A stretch of 64,000 nt of DNA from Fibrobacter succinogenes (GCA_902800815.1 CADCGB010000007.1:95895-159894), one strand, 5' to 3'; shown: positions 37,537-46,443, numbered from the stretch's first letter. Made by a program: numbers and translations. The notes: generated by a model not told the origin, from the letters alone.

Positions 37537-38333
37537 TAGTTCTCTCCCCCTACCTTGCGCAGCGTGATGCTCACGTTGTGTACATTCTTGTCCTTGAGCA
37601 ATGCATCGATGTTGCCTGCATCGATGGTAAAGTCCTTCTGCGACGTGAGCAAGAAGAACTTCTCGAACTTCGGCGCGTTATCCAGCTTGTATGCAAACGG
37701 GAGCGTCGTCATCTTGCCCGGCTCGAGCGCAATCGCCTGCGAACCGTCGGCCATGTGCATCGTGATGGTGCCGTTGCCGTCCATGCTGAAAAGCAGGCCA
37801 AAGCACTTTTCCGGCACGGAATAGCGCAACTGGATCTCGTCGCCTTCGCGGGCCTCGTCCAGGTTCTGCATCTGCACAGCGCTATCGCCCGTCTTTTTCC
37901 AGATTTCCATGCGGGCATCCAGACCCTTGATGCGCGTGCCATCATCTTGAATGTCAACCATCGCGACATCCATCACCTGCGCGCCGCTACCTTCCGGAGC
38001 CGGGCCGATCTCGCGCTGGCTAAAGAGCGCCACCGATACCACCGCAAGCACGAGTGCTGCGGCAGCAGCGAATTTCACGAGCTTGAAACCGGCGGGCATC
38101 CCCTTACCAGAGATAAACGAACCACCCGAAGCAAGCGTGCCACGAACTTCCATCTTCTCGGAAAGCCTTTCAAACGGCAACTTCTTCAAAATCGCCGCGT
38201 TGTCCTCGCGCATCATCTTCACGCGACCGGCGAAGATTTCGTCCGTCGCTTCCATCTCGCGGATCTCCCGCATTTCGCTCTCGGGCAAGTCGCCCGTCAA
38301 GTAGCGTTCCAATTTCCAGTCGGGAATCATCAC
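37536..38333 (-). CDS. Anti-sigma-like single-pass membrane protein
   Basis: A 265-aa protein. Residues 1-75 are a helical cytoplasmic domain ('WKLERYLTGDLPESEMREI') like anti-sigma N-termini but without the zinc-binding His/Cys set. One membrane helix lies at ~85-107 ('KFAAAAALVLAVVSVALF'). The outer part (~110-265) contains 'GDEIQLRYSVPEKCFGLLF' and 'DGNGTITMH', the pattern of DUF4384-type domains found with surface proteases. It overlaps the sigma gene by four bases (ATGA) and the caspase gene start by one (TAATG). It probably holds the sigma factor until an envelope signal, perhaps involving the caspase protein. Confidence 0.8.
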   Translation of the reverse strand: MMIPDWKLERYLTGDLPESEMREIREMEATDEIFAGRVKMMREDNAAILKKLPFERLSEKMEVRGTLASGGSFISGKGMPAGFKLVKFAAAAALVLAVVSVALFSQREIGPAPEGSGAQVMDVAMVDIQDDGTRIKGLDARMEIWKKTGDSAVQMQNLDEAREGDEIQLRYSVPEKCFGLLFSMDGNGTITMHMADGSQAIALEPGKMTTLPFAYKLDNAPKFEKFFLLTSQKDFTIDAGNIDALLKDKNVHNVSITLRKVGGEN

Positions 38334-38833
38334 TTCACCTCCAGGTTCTTGAGTTTCGCCTGCAATCCGCGTAAACGCTTGCGGACGCCGCTTACAGACA
38401 AGTTTACTTCTCGCGCGGTCTCTTCGAGGGTCATGCCGTCCACATAGTGGAGCACCGCAATCGTGCGGCTTGATTCCGGCTCACGCGAGAACAGTTTCGC
38501 AAGAATGCCCTTCGCTTCCATTTCGCCCTCGTCGTCATCCGCGCAGGCAATGCTCAAAAGCAGTTCGCTCGAATCCACATCGAGCCCGCGGCGCTTCTTG
38601 TCGCGAATGCGGTTCAGGCATAGCCTGGTCGCCGTATTCCACAAGAGGCTGCTCGGCTGCGACAGGTCCAGAGAATCCATCCGGTCGAACACGCGCAAGA
38701 AAACCTCCTGCATCATGTCCTGGGCCTCGGATTCGTCGCGGAGCATGTAGACGCAGCGCCGGAAAACCATCGGGGCGTACGTCTCGTAGAGCCCGGACAT
38801 TTTCTCGCGATTTGCCTGATTATTGCCTTTCAT
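38330..38833 (-). CDS. ECF-type RNA polymerase sigma factor
   Basis: A 167-aa ECF sigma factor with region 2 ('YAPMVFRRCVYMLRDESEAQDMMQEVFLRVF') and region 4 ('LHYVDGMTLEETAREVNLSVSGVRKRLRG') separated by an acidic linker. A 31-base promoter-like motif at 38839-38869 ends only five bases before ATG 38833, so the transcript would be leaderless or start at the internal ATG at 38800 ('MSGLYETYAP'), which would shorten the protein to 156 residues. The same motif stands before a flavoprotein gene and the TonB receptor gene, consistent with autoregulation. Confidence 0.9.
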   Translation of the reverse strand: MKGNNQANREKMSGLYETYAPMVFRRCVYMLRDESEAQDMMQEVFLRVFDRMDSLDLSQPSSLLWNTATRLCLNRIRDKKRRGLDVDSSELLLSIACADDDEGEMEAKGILAKLFSREPESSRTIAVLHYVDGMTLEETAREVNLSVSGVRKRLRGLQAKLKNLEVK

Positions 38834-38838
38834 GCCTA

Positions 38839-38869
38839 TGTAACACCTGGGAATCAGAAAAGTGTCACC
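38839..38869 (-). promoter_or_regulatory. Putative autoregulated ECF-sigma promoter
   Basis: Minus-strand element GGTGACACTTTT, spacer, GGTGTTACA; 31 bases, identical in length to the elements at 14639-14669 and 39515-39545. Confidence 0.6.
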
Positions 38870-38900
38870 ACAAATTTAGAAATTCCCTAAAAAAGTGCCA

Positions 38901-39494
38901 CTAGACGGAAAGTCCCATCCTGTAGGCCGCCCGCGAGGGGCCCACGGGGAGCCCTTTCAGCCCCTTTGTGCCCGGAATTGCGAGTTTTCCGCGAATTTTG
39001 AAGCCTGCCGTGCCCAAAATCTCCTTGAGGGCGCGGTACAGGCCGGCAGACTGCCCGAAAATCACGTTGAACGGGAAGGGAGTCGTGCACCCCGTAATTA
39101 TATAGGCGTCCTTGCCCTTGTGGAGCGGCTCGGGAATCCCGCGCCTGGATTCGCCCATCATCGCGTAGACCATGCGGTCGAAAAGCGCCTTCAGGGTGCC
39201 GGGAATGTTGCCCCAGTATACGGGGGCGGCAACCACCAGCACGTCGCAGGCCACAATCTTCTCGGCAACGCGGTGCGCGTCGTCTTCGGGGAGGCAGCAG
39301 CGCCCGCACTTGCGGCACTGCATGCAGCCCCTGCAGGCCGCAAACTTCAGGTCGCTCACGTTCACCACGTCTATGCGGACATTTTCAGAAAAATCCCCGG
39401 CGGCGGATTCCTCCACGCCTTCCATAAAACGGCATGCCGCCTGCGAAATCATACCGTCACGGCGCGGGCTAGCGTTCAGTATCAGGATTTTCAT
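38901..39494 (-). CDS. Flavodoxin-like NAD(P)H FMN reductase with Cys cluster
   Basis: A 197-aa flavoprotein of the NADPH-dependent FMN reductase/iron-sulfur flavoprotein family. The FMN phosphate loop is 'ILNASPRRDGMI'; 'AAPVYWGNIPGTLKALFDR' is the second FMN-binding block. Six cysteines in 'CRGCMQCRKCGRCC' (about 54-67) could bind an iron-sulfur cluster or act as thiols. Such proteins move electrons to quinones, metals or other acceptors. It starts behind GGGAGG, and the ECF-type element at 39515-39545 places it in the same putative regulon as the sigma factor. Confidence 0.85.
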   Translation of the reverse strand: MKILILNASPRRDGMISQAACRFMEGVEESAAGDFSENVRIDVVNVSDLKFAACRGCMQCRKCGRCCLPEDDAHRVAEKIVACDVLVVAAPVYWGNIPGTLKALFDRMVYAMMGESRRGIPEPLHKGKDAYIITGCTTPFPFNVIFGQSAGLYRALKEILGTAGFKIRGKLAIPGTKGLKGLPVGPSRAAYRMGLSV

Positions 39495-39514
39495 AAAAAC
39501 CTCCCTTTTTAAGG

Positions 39515-39545
39515 TATAACACCCCAGGGAGGCAAAAATGTCACC
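39515..39545 (-). promoter_or_regulatory. Putative ECF-sigma promoter of the flavoprotein gene
   Basis: Minus-strand element GGTGACATTTTT, spacer, GGTGTTATA; 31 bases. It matches the sigma gene's own element at nearly all positions of both boxes. The predicted start leaves a leader of about 14 bases containing GGGAGG. Confidence 0.6.
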
Positions 39546-39549
39546 AAAA

Positions 39550-39696
39550 TTATCGACCGCAAGGATTTTGATCTGATTTGGAATTCAGTTCCCGCTCCAA
39601 AGAGTCAAATAGGTCCTTCTGACGTACGACACGACCACGGGCAGCCTCGCTTTCGCTCTGTGCAAACAATTTGAAAAGTTTCAGCCTGTCCTGCAT
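39550..39696 (-). CDS. 48-aa antitoxin-like small protein
   Basis: A short frame on the minus strand starting 'MQDRLKLFKLFAQSESEAAR' and continuing 'GRVVRQKDLFDSLERELN'. The 'A-x4-E-x2-GRVV---LF-SLERE' pattern resembles the C-terminal part of type II antitoxins, which bind a toxin through such helices. It stands 59 bases after the SIR2-like gene on the same strand and 4 bases before the flavoprotein promoter element. The AAGGGA ribosome site is rather distant. No toxin is next to it, so the function is open. Confidence 0.45.
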   Translation of the reverse strand: MQDRLKLFKLFAQSESEAARGRVVRQKDLFDSLERELNSKSDQNPCGR

Positions 39697-39755
39697 TTTC
39701 TGGTATTTCCCTTTTTATAGAACTAAACCTGTCGCCGAATATAGTCTTATTCACT

Positions 39756-40742
39756 CTACTTGGCAAGTTGCGCCAAATATTCCTTCGCGTCGCGGCTCAC
39801 CACCATATCGCCCAGCAGGCGTTGCAACCGCCCGAGCACAGGGGAATTTTCCGGCTCGAAAACCACCACCTTCTTGAAGCGTTCACGGTGCCGGAGCAAG
39901 AATTCCAGGTTGTTCATGTCCGTCTTCGGGAAACCATAACCCAGGAAGTATATCTCCTGCGCATTTTTCAGGTAGTAATCCGCCTTGCTCCAGAGCAGGT
40001 TGAAGAGGCTCCCACGCAAGAAGGATTCCTTCGCGTGCGCCATCGGGATATAGATGGGCGTATCCTCGCGGTAGATGGGGAAACTCCTGTCGCAAGGCTC
40101 CACCTGGCACACGTTCTTCAGGTCGAGCGGGTCCGAGGCACCCTTTACCGGGTACCAGTTGAGCGAACCATGCAACTTGATGAGGTCAACCGTGAGCGTC
40201 CGCGGGGCACGTACCGCACTCCGGTCCGCAGGGTCAATACGCACGCCGTAATCCACCGCCACGCGCGAACTCATCTCCGGGTCGGCCGCAATCACGTCCT
40301 CGATAAGCGTATCGTAGTTGAACGATAGCAGTAGCGTATCGCGCACGCCCTCGCCCGGGCAGTTCTCGCAACCCGAAAGGAACTTGCGGAGCACCGCCGC
40401 GCAGTCATCATCCACCGCGCGGTCATGCCGGATCTCGTTCGCAATAAAACGCAGCAGTTCGAACCGCAAACTGGAATGGTACAGACTTTCGCGCACCCCC
40501 GGGAAAATCTGCGCCGAAAGAATCGAGGTCGAAAGCCGCTCGATATCCAGGTAATCCGGCTGGCTATTGCACAGTTCCAAAAAACGCGTGCAGTATTCGC
40601 GCAGGTGCGGGAACTCTTCCGGAATGCCGAAGGGAATGCGCTCGTTCAGGTCGCGGAGCGTAGGCATCTGCGGGCAGAAAGACTTGCTGAAGCCGGAGCC
40701 CAGCACAAAAATACGGCGGTATGTTCCCGATGTAGTTTCCAT
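39756..40742 (-). CDS. SIR2-like domain protein (putative NAD-binding/NADase)
   Basis: A 328-aa protein with the SIR2-like Rossmann fold: 'RIFVLGSGFSKSFCP' (dinucleotide loop), 'LLLSFNYDTLIED' (catalytic Asn region), 'LIKLHGSLNWY' (His) and 'IYFLGYGFPKTDMNNLEFL'. This group includes defence proteins that degrade NAD upon phage infection rather than deacetylases. There is no zinc ribbon, signal peptide or membrane helix. Its start is 10 bases after the stop of a surface lipoprotein gene, with GGAG between them, so it is the third gene of that operon. That context is unusual for an NADase, and its trigger is unknown. Confidence 0.78.
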   Translation of the reverse strand: METTSGTYRRIFVLGSGFSKSFCPQMPTLRDLNERIPFGIPEEFPHLREYCTRFLELCNSQPDYLDIERLSTSILSAQIFPGVRESLYHSSLRFELLRFIANEIRHDRAVDDDCAAVLRKFLSGCENCPGEGVRDTLLLSFNYDTLIEDVIAADPEMSSRVAVDYGVRIDPADRSAVRAPRTLTVDLIKLHGSLNWYPVKGASDPLDLKNVCQVEPCDRSFPIYREDTPIYIPMAHAKESFLRGSLFNLLWSKADYYLKNAQEIYFLGYGFPKTDMNNLEFLLRHRERFKKVVVFEPENSPVLGRLQRLLGDMVVSRDAKEYLAQLAK

Positions 40743-40752
40743 AGCCTACTCC

Positions 40753-43700
40753 TTAGTCGTCCTTGATACAACGGACTGCGTTCAAAGTTCTTTTTTCCAC
40801 ATAGTCTTTAAAAGAGAGGACGGATTCCTTTTTAAAAGTAACGTAACGGGCGGTACCAATCGTATATTCTCCCGACTGCCAGAATGTCGCAAGTTTGGTC
40901 CTGTCAGAAACGGTACTAACGGTGTCATAGGCAAGTGACGAATCTCTCCCTACAGTGAGTGTCCTTTGCATAGAAAGGTTTAGCCCAACAACATCATCAC
41001 CCTCGTAGAAGTCGCTGTAATTGGCATAGTATGTCCGGACATCTAGGTCAAAATAATACAATTCCGAATAAGAAGGCAAATGCCACCCTTCCATGCAGAT
41101 TCCGCGAATATTTTTGCCCTTGAGAACTTTATCCGTAGACGCCATGTCGTAATTTTTATCGAGCCCCACTGCCGTAGACCAGGAATAATACACCGTGTCG
41201 TTATCGCCAATCGTCTCGACAGGGTATGGGCTGTTTGCGGTATAGGCATAACCGACCGTAGGCAAGTAGGCCAGGTTTTCTGCCATCCACGTCTTTCCAA
41301 GAATCGTTATGGCGGCATAGACTCTACCATCTCGCCCATCCGTCACATGGAATGTATCGGCCGGAGCCCACTTAGAATTATGACAAACGCTGTTTGTCAA
41401 GCCGTTAAACTCTTTCTGCCCTTCATTCTCCTCGTTACAAGGGGGCAAGTAGTTGGCCTGATTTTGCGTCTGCCATGAGTAATATGGGTGCCCTGAGTTC
41501 TTGCACACCTTATGGACGCCATTCCTTAATATGACTTCCGTGCCTGCAATTTCTTTACTACAATAAGTCTTTGCCAGCGAATCAGCCTGAGTATACAAAA
41601 CCCAGCTACTACTTCTGGCCAGAGTGTCGCAAATGAATCTCTTTCCAAGGTAGACCGTGTCTTTCCCGTGAGCCTTTCTATCGCAATATCCTATAATATT
41701 TGAATAATCTGAATCGTATGATTCGCCTACACTGACATTTCCCGAACTACATTCATATGTCAAATCGTCTGTAAAATACACGAAATCTTCATCGCGCGTG
41801 CAAACCTTATATTCCAAGTCCACGGGGTACAGCTTTCTTTTGCTCCACGAAGCATGGTAGCAGGTAAAGACCGAATCTTCCGTCACCCGAACAAACGAGG
41901 AGTCACTAGTGCAAAGGCCAAACCTCCTTTCATTTTCTTTCAGCACGTATTCCGACCAGCTGCCCCTTTTGCAAGTGTATATGGCGGTATCTTCCACAAT
42001 ACTATAGGTCGTATCGTCAGCGCAAATACCGTATATCTTTTCATATTTATTCAACGCTCTTCCCGACCAATAGCCATCGTCGCAAGTGTATAATTTGTTA
42101 TCTCGGATAACCTTATAAAGCGTATCAAGCATGCAAAGGCCAAGTTTCTTTTCATATTCATCCAGTTCCCGTTTCATCCACCCTCCATCCATACAGATAT
42201 AGGTGGCTGTATCTTCGGTTATCACGTATGCCGTATCCCGTTCGCAAAGTCCGTACTTCAATTCAGCCTCAGACGCCTTTTTGAAGGTGTATAGCTTTTG
42301 AGCATCCAGCTTGCATATATATTTCTGATCGCGGTCCGTGTATATCTTGCCGTATTCCTCAATCGTACACGATACGGAATCCGCACGTTCGTCAAAAAGC
42401 CGGTGCTCAATTTCTTGCCAACTTTGGGCGAGGTGATTACACAGGTATTCCTTATGGCCCACAAATGCCGTCGTATCCCACCGGGTAGAATCGCACCGGG
42501 GCAGCAAACTCGTGTTATTGTAGAAGGCCCACCTATTACTTGACAGACACACGGCGTAGCGGTCATCGTAAACAACTAATTCATCAACGCGGTCATTCGT
42601 GCAGAAGCCGTGCTCGTGATTGACACCATCTTCATCCGACTCCCACAAATAGAATATATTCTCGATGTGTTGACCACTTTTAGTATTACAGAAATACTGG
42701 ATGGTATCGAGCTTGACTATGGTGCCGCTCATGGATTTCAAACAAAACCCGTACACATCAAGGACCGTAGCACGTTGCCATTCCGCCGTATTCCTGCAGA
42801 CAAACGTCGTATTGGAATCGGCCTTGGCAATAGTCCCGAATGCCCCAGAATAACATTCGCCCAGTACCGAGGCGGGGTATTGCAGGGCCACCCAGCCGGA
42901 ATCGGAACAGGCATACCGCGTCCCATTCATGGTCACGTCCTCGTGCCTATTGCCACTCAGGCAGGGCCTGCCGATATCTTCGAGCCCGGCCAGCGTCCAC
43001 ATTCCCTTGGAGCAGGTGTACAGGGAATCCGACCGGCCCTTATAAAGGTACTTGTCGCCAGCTTCGCATACGGTATAGTTTCTGGTAGATTCCCACCCGC
43101 CCGCAATGCAGTCAAAGGCAGAATCACTTTCAATGACATAGACAATACGGCCGTCATTGAGCTTCGAACATGCGGGCAAGTCACCCTTCTTCTCGGTAAT
43201 CGATTTCTGCTTCATGCAACGCACGCTGCCAAAGCGCCCGTCATCCTCCTTCACTACCCACTGGCCCTCTTTGGGGACTACGACGATACTGTCATCGCGC
43301 GTCATGTAGAATGCCGTGTCGTTGATACCCGTGCAGGTAAGCATGTCGTCCCGGCCCTTCACGCAGCTGCCGGCATATACGGGCTTGTAGTCGTCCTTGG
43401 ATTCAAGCAGCAGCCTGTAGTCCGCAGCACGGGGCACCTCGTAACCGTCGGGGCAGAGTGCCGCGGCATCGTCAACCTCGAGGTACAGCCTTCCGTAACC
43501 CTTGCACAGGGAATCCGCATAGTCATAGCAGGTGCTTGTCGGGTGCATCGCCTTGCTGTCGAGATTTTCGAGAGTCCACACGTCAACTCCCGAAGTCATC
43601 AGGGTGTAGACCTTGCCGCCATCCTTGTCCACAACGGCGCTGCCCTGGCCGTATTCGCTCAGGTCGATGGAATCCGTTTCGCTGATGGGGCCGTCCTGCA

Positions 43701-43890
43701 CGTCGACAATGGTCTCGACGCTGCTGCTGGAGCCCTTCGCGTCGGTCCCCTTCCCGGCGCTACTGCTGCTTTCGGATTCTATGTCGTCGCGGTTGCTCAA
43801 AAATTCAGAATCGTCGTCACCGCAGGCATAGAGCGCCATTGCCATTGCAATGCCACAGGAGGCAAGGAGTGTCTTCTTGATAGTATTCAT
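40753..43890 (-). CDS. Fibrobacter paralogous (FISUMP-type) Cys-repeat lipoprotein
   Basis: A 1045-aa lipoprotein (lipobox 'ALYACG', then an acidic Ser-rich spacer). An N-terminal FISUMP-like block (~85-225: 'WTLENL', 'CKGYGRLYLE', 'ALCPDGYEVP') leads to a long array of ~40-residue repeats, each with a pair of cysteines: 'DTAIYTCKRGSWSEYVLKEN' is typical. A canonical Fibrobacter succinogenes major paralogous domain ends the protein (~850-1045: 'ILGKTWMAENLAYLP', 'GWHLPSYSELYYFD'). Cys pairs probably form disulfides in an extended surface stalk. Translation is coupled to the upstream lipoprotein by TAATG. An adhesin or substrate-binding role is plausible but unproven. Confidence 0.84.
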   Translation of the reverse strand: MNTIKKTLLASCGIAMAMALYACGDDDSEFLSNRDDIESESSSSAGKGTDAKGSSSSVETIVDVQDGPISETDSIDLSEYGQGSAVVDKDGGKVYTLMTSGVDVWTLENLDSKAMHPTSTCYDYADSLCKGYGRLYLEVDDAAALCPDGYEVPRAADYRLLLESKDDYKPVYAGSCVKGRDDMLTCTGINDTAFYMTRDDSIVVVPKEGQWVVKEDDGRFGSVRCMKQKSITEKKGDLPACSKLNDGRIVYVIESDSAFDCIAGGWESTRNYTVCEAGDKYLYKGRSDSLYTCSKGMWTLAGLEDIGRPCLSGNRHEDVTMNGTRYACSDSGWVALQYPASVLGECYSGAFGTIAKADSNTTFVCRNTAEWQRATVLDVYGFCLKSMSGTIVKLDTIQYFCNTKSGQHIENIFYLWESDEDGVNHEHGFCTNDRVDELVVYDDRYAVCLSSNRWAFYNNTSLLPRCDSTRWDTTAFVGHKEYLCNHLAQSWQEIEHRLFDERADSVSCTIEEYGKIYTDRDQKYICKLDAQKLYTFKKASEAELKYGLCERDTAYVITEDTATYICMDGGWMKRELDEYEKKLGLCMLDTLYKVIRDNKLYTCDDGYWSGRALNKYEKIYGICADDTTYSIVEDTAIYTCKRGSWSEYVLKENERRFGLCTSDSSFVRVTEDSVFTCYHASWSKRKLYPVDLEYKVCTRDEDFVYFTDDLTYECSSGNVSVGESYDSDYSNIIGYCDRKAHGKDTVYLGKRFICDTLARSSSWVLYTQADSLAKTYCSKEIAGTEVILRNGVHKVCKNSGHPYYSWQTQNQANYLPPCNEENEGQKEFNGLTNSVCHNSKWAPADTFHVTDGRDGRVYAAITILGKTWMAENLAYLPTVGYAYTANSPYPVETIGDNDTVYYSWSTAVGLDKNYDMASTDKVLKGKNIRGICMEGWHLPSYSELYYFDLDVRTYYANYSDFYEGDDVVGLNLSMQRTLTVGRDSSLAYDTVSTVSDRTKLATFWQSGEYTIGTARYVTFKKESVLSFKDYVEKRTLNAVRCIKDD

Positions 43891-45932
43891 TACCTGCCCT
43901 CCCCGACGTTCAATTGTAGGCGATATGTGCTAGGATCCTTGAACCTGCGCCAGTCCTCCTGGAGGCAGATGAACTTTTCGCCATCGAATTCCTTGACGGT
44001 TTCATCGTTATTAGTGTTACACACGCCATATTTTGCTTCAAGGGCCGATATATTGCGCCAGCCCTTTTCGGTGCAGGTGACGCGACCATAGTCCTTCGAC
44101 GTGGCGAGTTCCCCGATGTTCTTTGTCGTACACAGGGGCAGGTCATCAAAGAAATCGTGCCAGTAACCGGCACCTCCACAGTAGTACCGCGCGGTCCCTG
44201 TTTCGGGGTAGACCTTGCCCTCGTCTTCCTTATAGCATTTAGGTAACTGTTGAAACCAAAGCCCAGCAGACGATTTAAGCGTATCGTAATAACATGTTGA
44301 AATCGTCGTATATGTTTCTTCGGGATTGTCATAACCGCCCACTATGTGCCTGTTGTTTTTCTTGTTACAGACCATCACGCTGTCATAGGTATTTTCCAAT
44401 GTACCTACGTATATCCACCCTGAAGATCGGCATATACTATAATAGTCGCCAGACTTGACGATTGTCCCGGTCATAGTAGAATCACATTTGCCAACTACGA
44501 CCTCTAGCGAGTATATGACCCAGCCCGTAGAGTCACAGATGTACTGCATTTTTGCGCTATTGTAGGTGCCGTTTTCGAACATGAACAATTTTTCGGGGGT
44601 GCATGCGCCAAAGCGTTCTTCCAGTTCGGTGTAGCGCGACCAGCCATTCCCGCGGCAAATATACCGCGTGTTCTTGAAGTCAATCGTGTCGTTCATGTGC
44701 ACCGAAGAACTGTCGTCGCAACTCCCTACATAGTCGCTGAGTTCCGCCTTTCTCCATTCGTTGCTGTCGCAGTGGTACAGCTCTATATTGATTCCCGCAA
44801 TCACCGTGTCGTTGACTCCGGCCCTCCGCTTGTTGCAGACCCCGATGGAATCCTCCAGCGGCGTGAGGTTGCGCCAGTCTTCCCCTGTGCAGTAGTAGTT
44901 TACGCCGTTGAACCACATCAGTGAATCCTTGGTCTTGGCGTTACACGTGTCGGGTGAATACTCCAGGTCCGCCACCTGCCAGATACCGTCCAGGCAAATC
45001 ATCATCGTGTCGTTATAGACAATGGACTTGCCCTTGCTGGGGCAACTTTCGCTAAAGTCCGGGAGCCACCCCTTTTCCGGGTAGCAGCGGTAGTTCTCCT
45101 TTTCGCCGAACACGTAAACCTGCGTCTCCGGATTCCGCCGGGTAGTATCACAGGCGGGCAGTTCCCTTTTCGACTCTACAAAGTCTGGGTAGCCCACGCA
45201 GCGGATATTGTAGAAGCTGGAATCCTTCGCCTTGATGAACGAGGCCTTTTCCCTACCCTTCTTCCTCATGTAGACCTTTCCGTCCGATGCCAGGTAGTAG
45301 CCGGTCGTATCCTTACCAGAGCACCTGAGTACGCTATCCATTGCGCAGGAGCCACCGTACTTCAGGTCCATCAGCGTATCGATTACGGCATACTTTGCGC
45401 GGTAACTTTCCAGGACGTTCCATTCCTTTGTCGTGGGCAAGCGCGTGCTGTCGGGGCAGGCCTGCTCGGTCTTGCTATCCGTCGCCGGGAACAAGCGCCC
45501 GTAATCGCTGCAGTTGCCGTTCTGCTCGCCGTAGCAAACGCTCTTGTCCCCGTCCACACTTTCAGTCACCCTCTGCGAGTACCATACGATGTTGCCCGTA
45601 CGTATCCTGTAGGTATAGGAACCCGTGTACCTGTCATACACCGAGTCTATCGAGAAATCCCCGGTCGCCTCCAGGTTCGACTTGATATAGTATTCCTTGT
45701 CGGTCGTGTCCCTTTTCACTTCGGGTTCCGACTTTGCGCCCGGCTCTTGCCTGTCGCCCGGTTCCTGCTTTTCACCAGGCTCCTGCTTGTCGCCTGTGTC
45801 CGGGTCCTCGTTCCCTGAAATTTCCGCATCGGCGGGTTCGCTCGTTCCGCCGAAGTCGTCTGACTCATCTGAACCGCACGCCCAAAAAGCCAGGCATGCA
45901 GCCAGCCCTAGCCAAAAAGTTCTCATCCTCAC
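43890..45932 (-). CDS. Second FISUMP-like Cys-repeat lipoprotein
   Basis: A 680-aa lipoprotein (lipobox 'AFWACG') with a Pro/Glu/Lys repeat spacer ('KQEPGEKQEPGDRQEPG'), an N-terminal FISUMP-like block (~100-260: 'CSDYGRLFPA', 'CPDSTRLPTTKEW'), and the same ~40-residue Cys-pair repeats as the next gene. It lacks the C-terminal canonical domain. It is the first gene of a three-gene operon: its stop overlaps the next start (TAATG), and the SIR2-like gene follows. A possible minus-strand promoter TTGTGA-17-TATCTT lies upstream but is weak. Confidence 0.8.
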   Translation of the reverse strand: MRMRTFWLGLAACLAFWACGSDESDDFGGTSEPADAEISGNEDPDTGDKQEPGEKQEPGDRQEPGAKSEPEVKRDTTDKEYYIKSNLEATGDFSIDSVYDRYTGSYTYRIRTGNIVWYSQRVTESVDGDKSVCYGEQNGNCSDYGRLFPATDSKTEQACPDSTRLPTTKEWNVLESYRAKYAVIDTLMDLKYGGSCAMDSVLRCSGKDTTGYYLASDGKVYMRKKGREKASFIKAKDSSFYNIRCVGYPDFVESKRELPACDTTRRNPETQVYVFGEKENYRCYPEKGWLPDFSESCPSKGKSIVYNDTMMICLDGIWQVADLEYSPDTCNAKTKDSLMWFNGVNYYCTGEDWRNLTPLEDSIGVCNKRRAGVNDTVIAGINIELYHCDSNEWRKAELSDYVGSCDDSSSVHMNDTIDFKNTRYICRGNGWSRYTELEERFGACTPEKLFMFENGTYNSAKMQYICDSTGWVIYSLEVVVGKCDSTMTGTIVKSGDYYSICRSSGWIYVGTLENTYDSVMVCNKKNNRHIVGGYDNPEETYTTISTCYYDTLKSSAGLWFQQLPKCYKEDEGKVYPETGTARYYCGGAGYWHDFFDDLPLCTTKNIGELATSKDYGRVTCTEKGWRNISALEAKYGVCNTNNDETVKEFDGEKFICLQEDWRRFKDPSTYRLQLNVGEGR

Positions 45933-46074
45933 TCCCTTGCCCTGTTGGGGGCAACAAGTTTCCTATGGATAAGATAAAAAAAATGGGCTTGTTTCACAAA
46001 ACGGAAGCGACTACTGGCAGGTAAATCCCTGCAGTTCCAGGCCCGCACGCCAACACCATCTGTTGACACTCACA

Positions 46075-46410
46075 TTAGGCGGATGCAGCGTTGTCAAGCA
46101 CCACGTTCACGTAAGTCTGGTAAGGGATGCCCGCGGCGGCGGCCTTGCGTTTGATCGATTCCACCGTCTTGACCTTGAGCCTTATGGAATACATCTTCTT
46201 TTCTTCCTTGGCCTCGGCAATAGCGCGACTGATACGCGCAATAGATTCCTCTAGCGTCTCCGACTCATGACCGCCGGTGATAACCATCGGATCTCTCATC
46301 GAGGTGTCGTTTTCAAGCGCTTCAATCTCCTCTTTAGACAAGAAATCGTCAACCAGCTTGAACTCCTTGGGCAGCCTAACCTTCTCGCGCTTTTTGCACT
46401 TCGTCTTCAT
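46075..46410 (-). CDS. CopG/BrnA-type antitoxin, apparently without a toxin
   Basis: A 111-aa protein whose C-terminal half ('MYSIRLKVKTVESIKRKAAA' followed by 'GIPYQTYVNVVLD') is a ribbon-helix-helix domain of the CopG antitoxin type. The N-terminal half is charged and would bind a toxin. No toxin gene is adjacent on either side, so it may be an orphan or may silence distant loci. It has an excellent promoter (46444-46472) with 12-base-spaced direct repeats over the -35 region, as expected for self-repression, and an AAGGAG ribosome site. Confidence 0.75.
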   Translation of the reverse strand: MKTKCKKREKVRLPKEFKLVDDFLSKEEIEALENDTSMRDPMVITGGHESETLEESIARISRAIAEAKEEKKMYSIRLKVKTVESIKRKAAAAGIPYQTYVNVVLDNAASA

Positions 46411-46443
46411 GAGCTCTCCTTACAGTTATTACGCACCCTCCCT

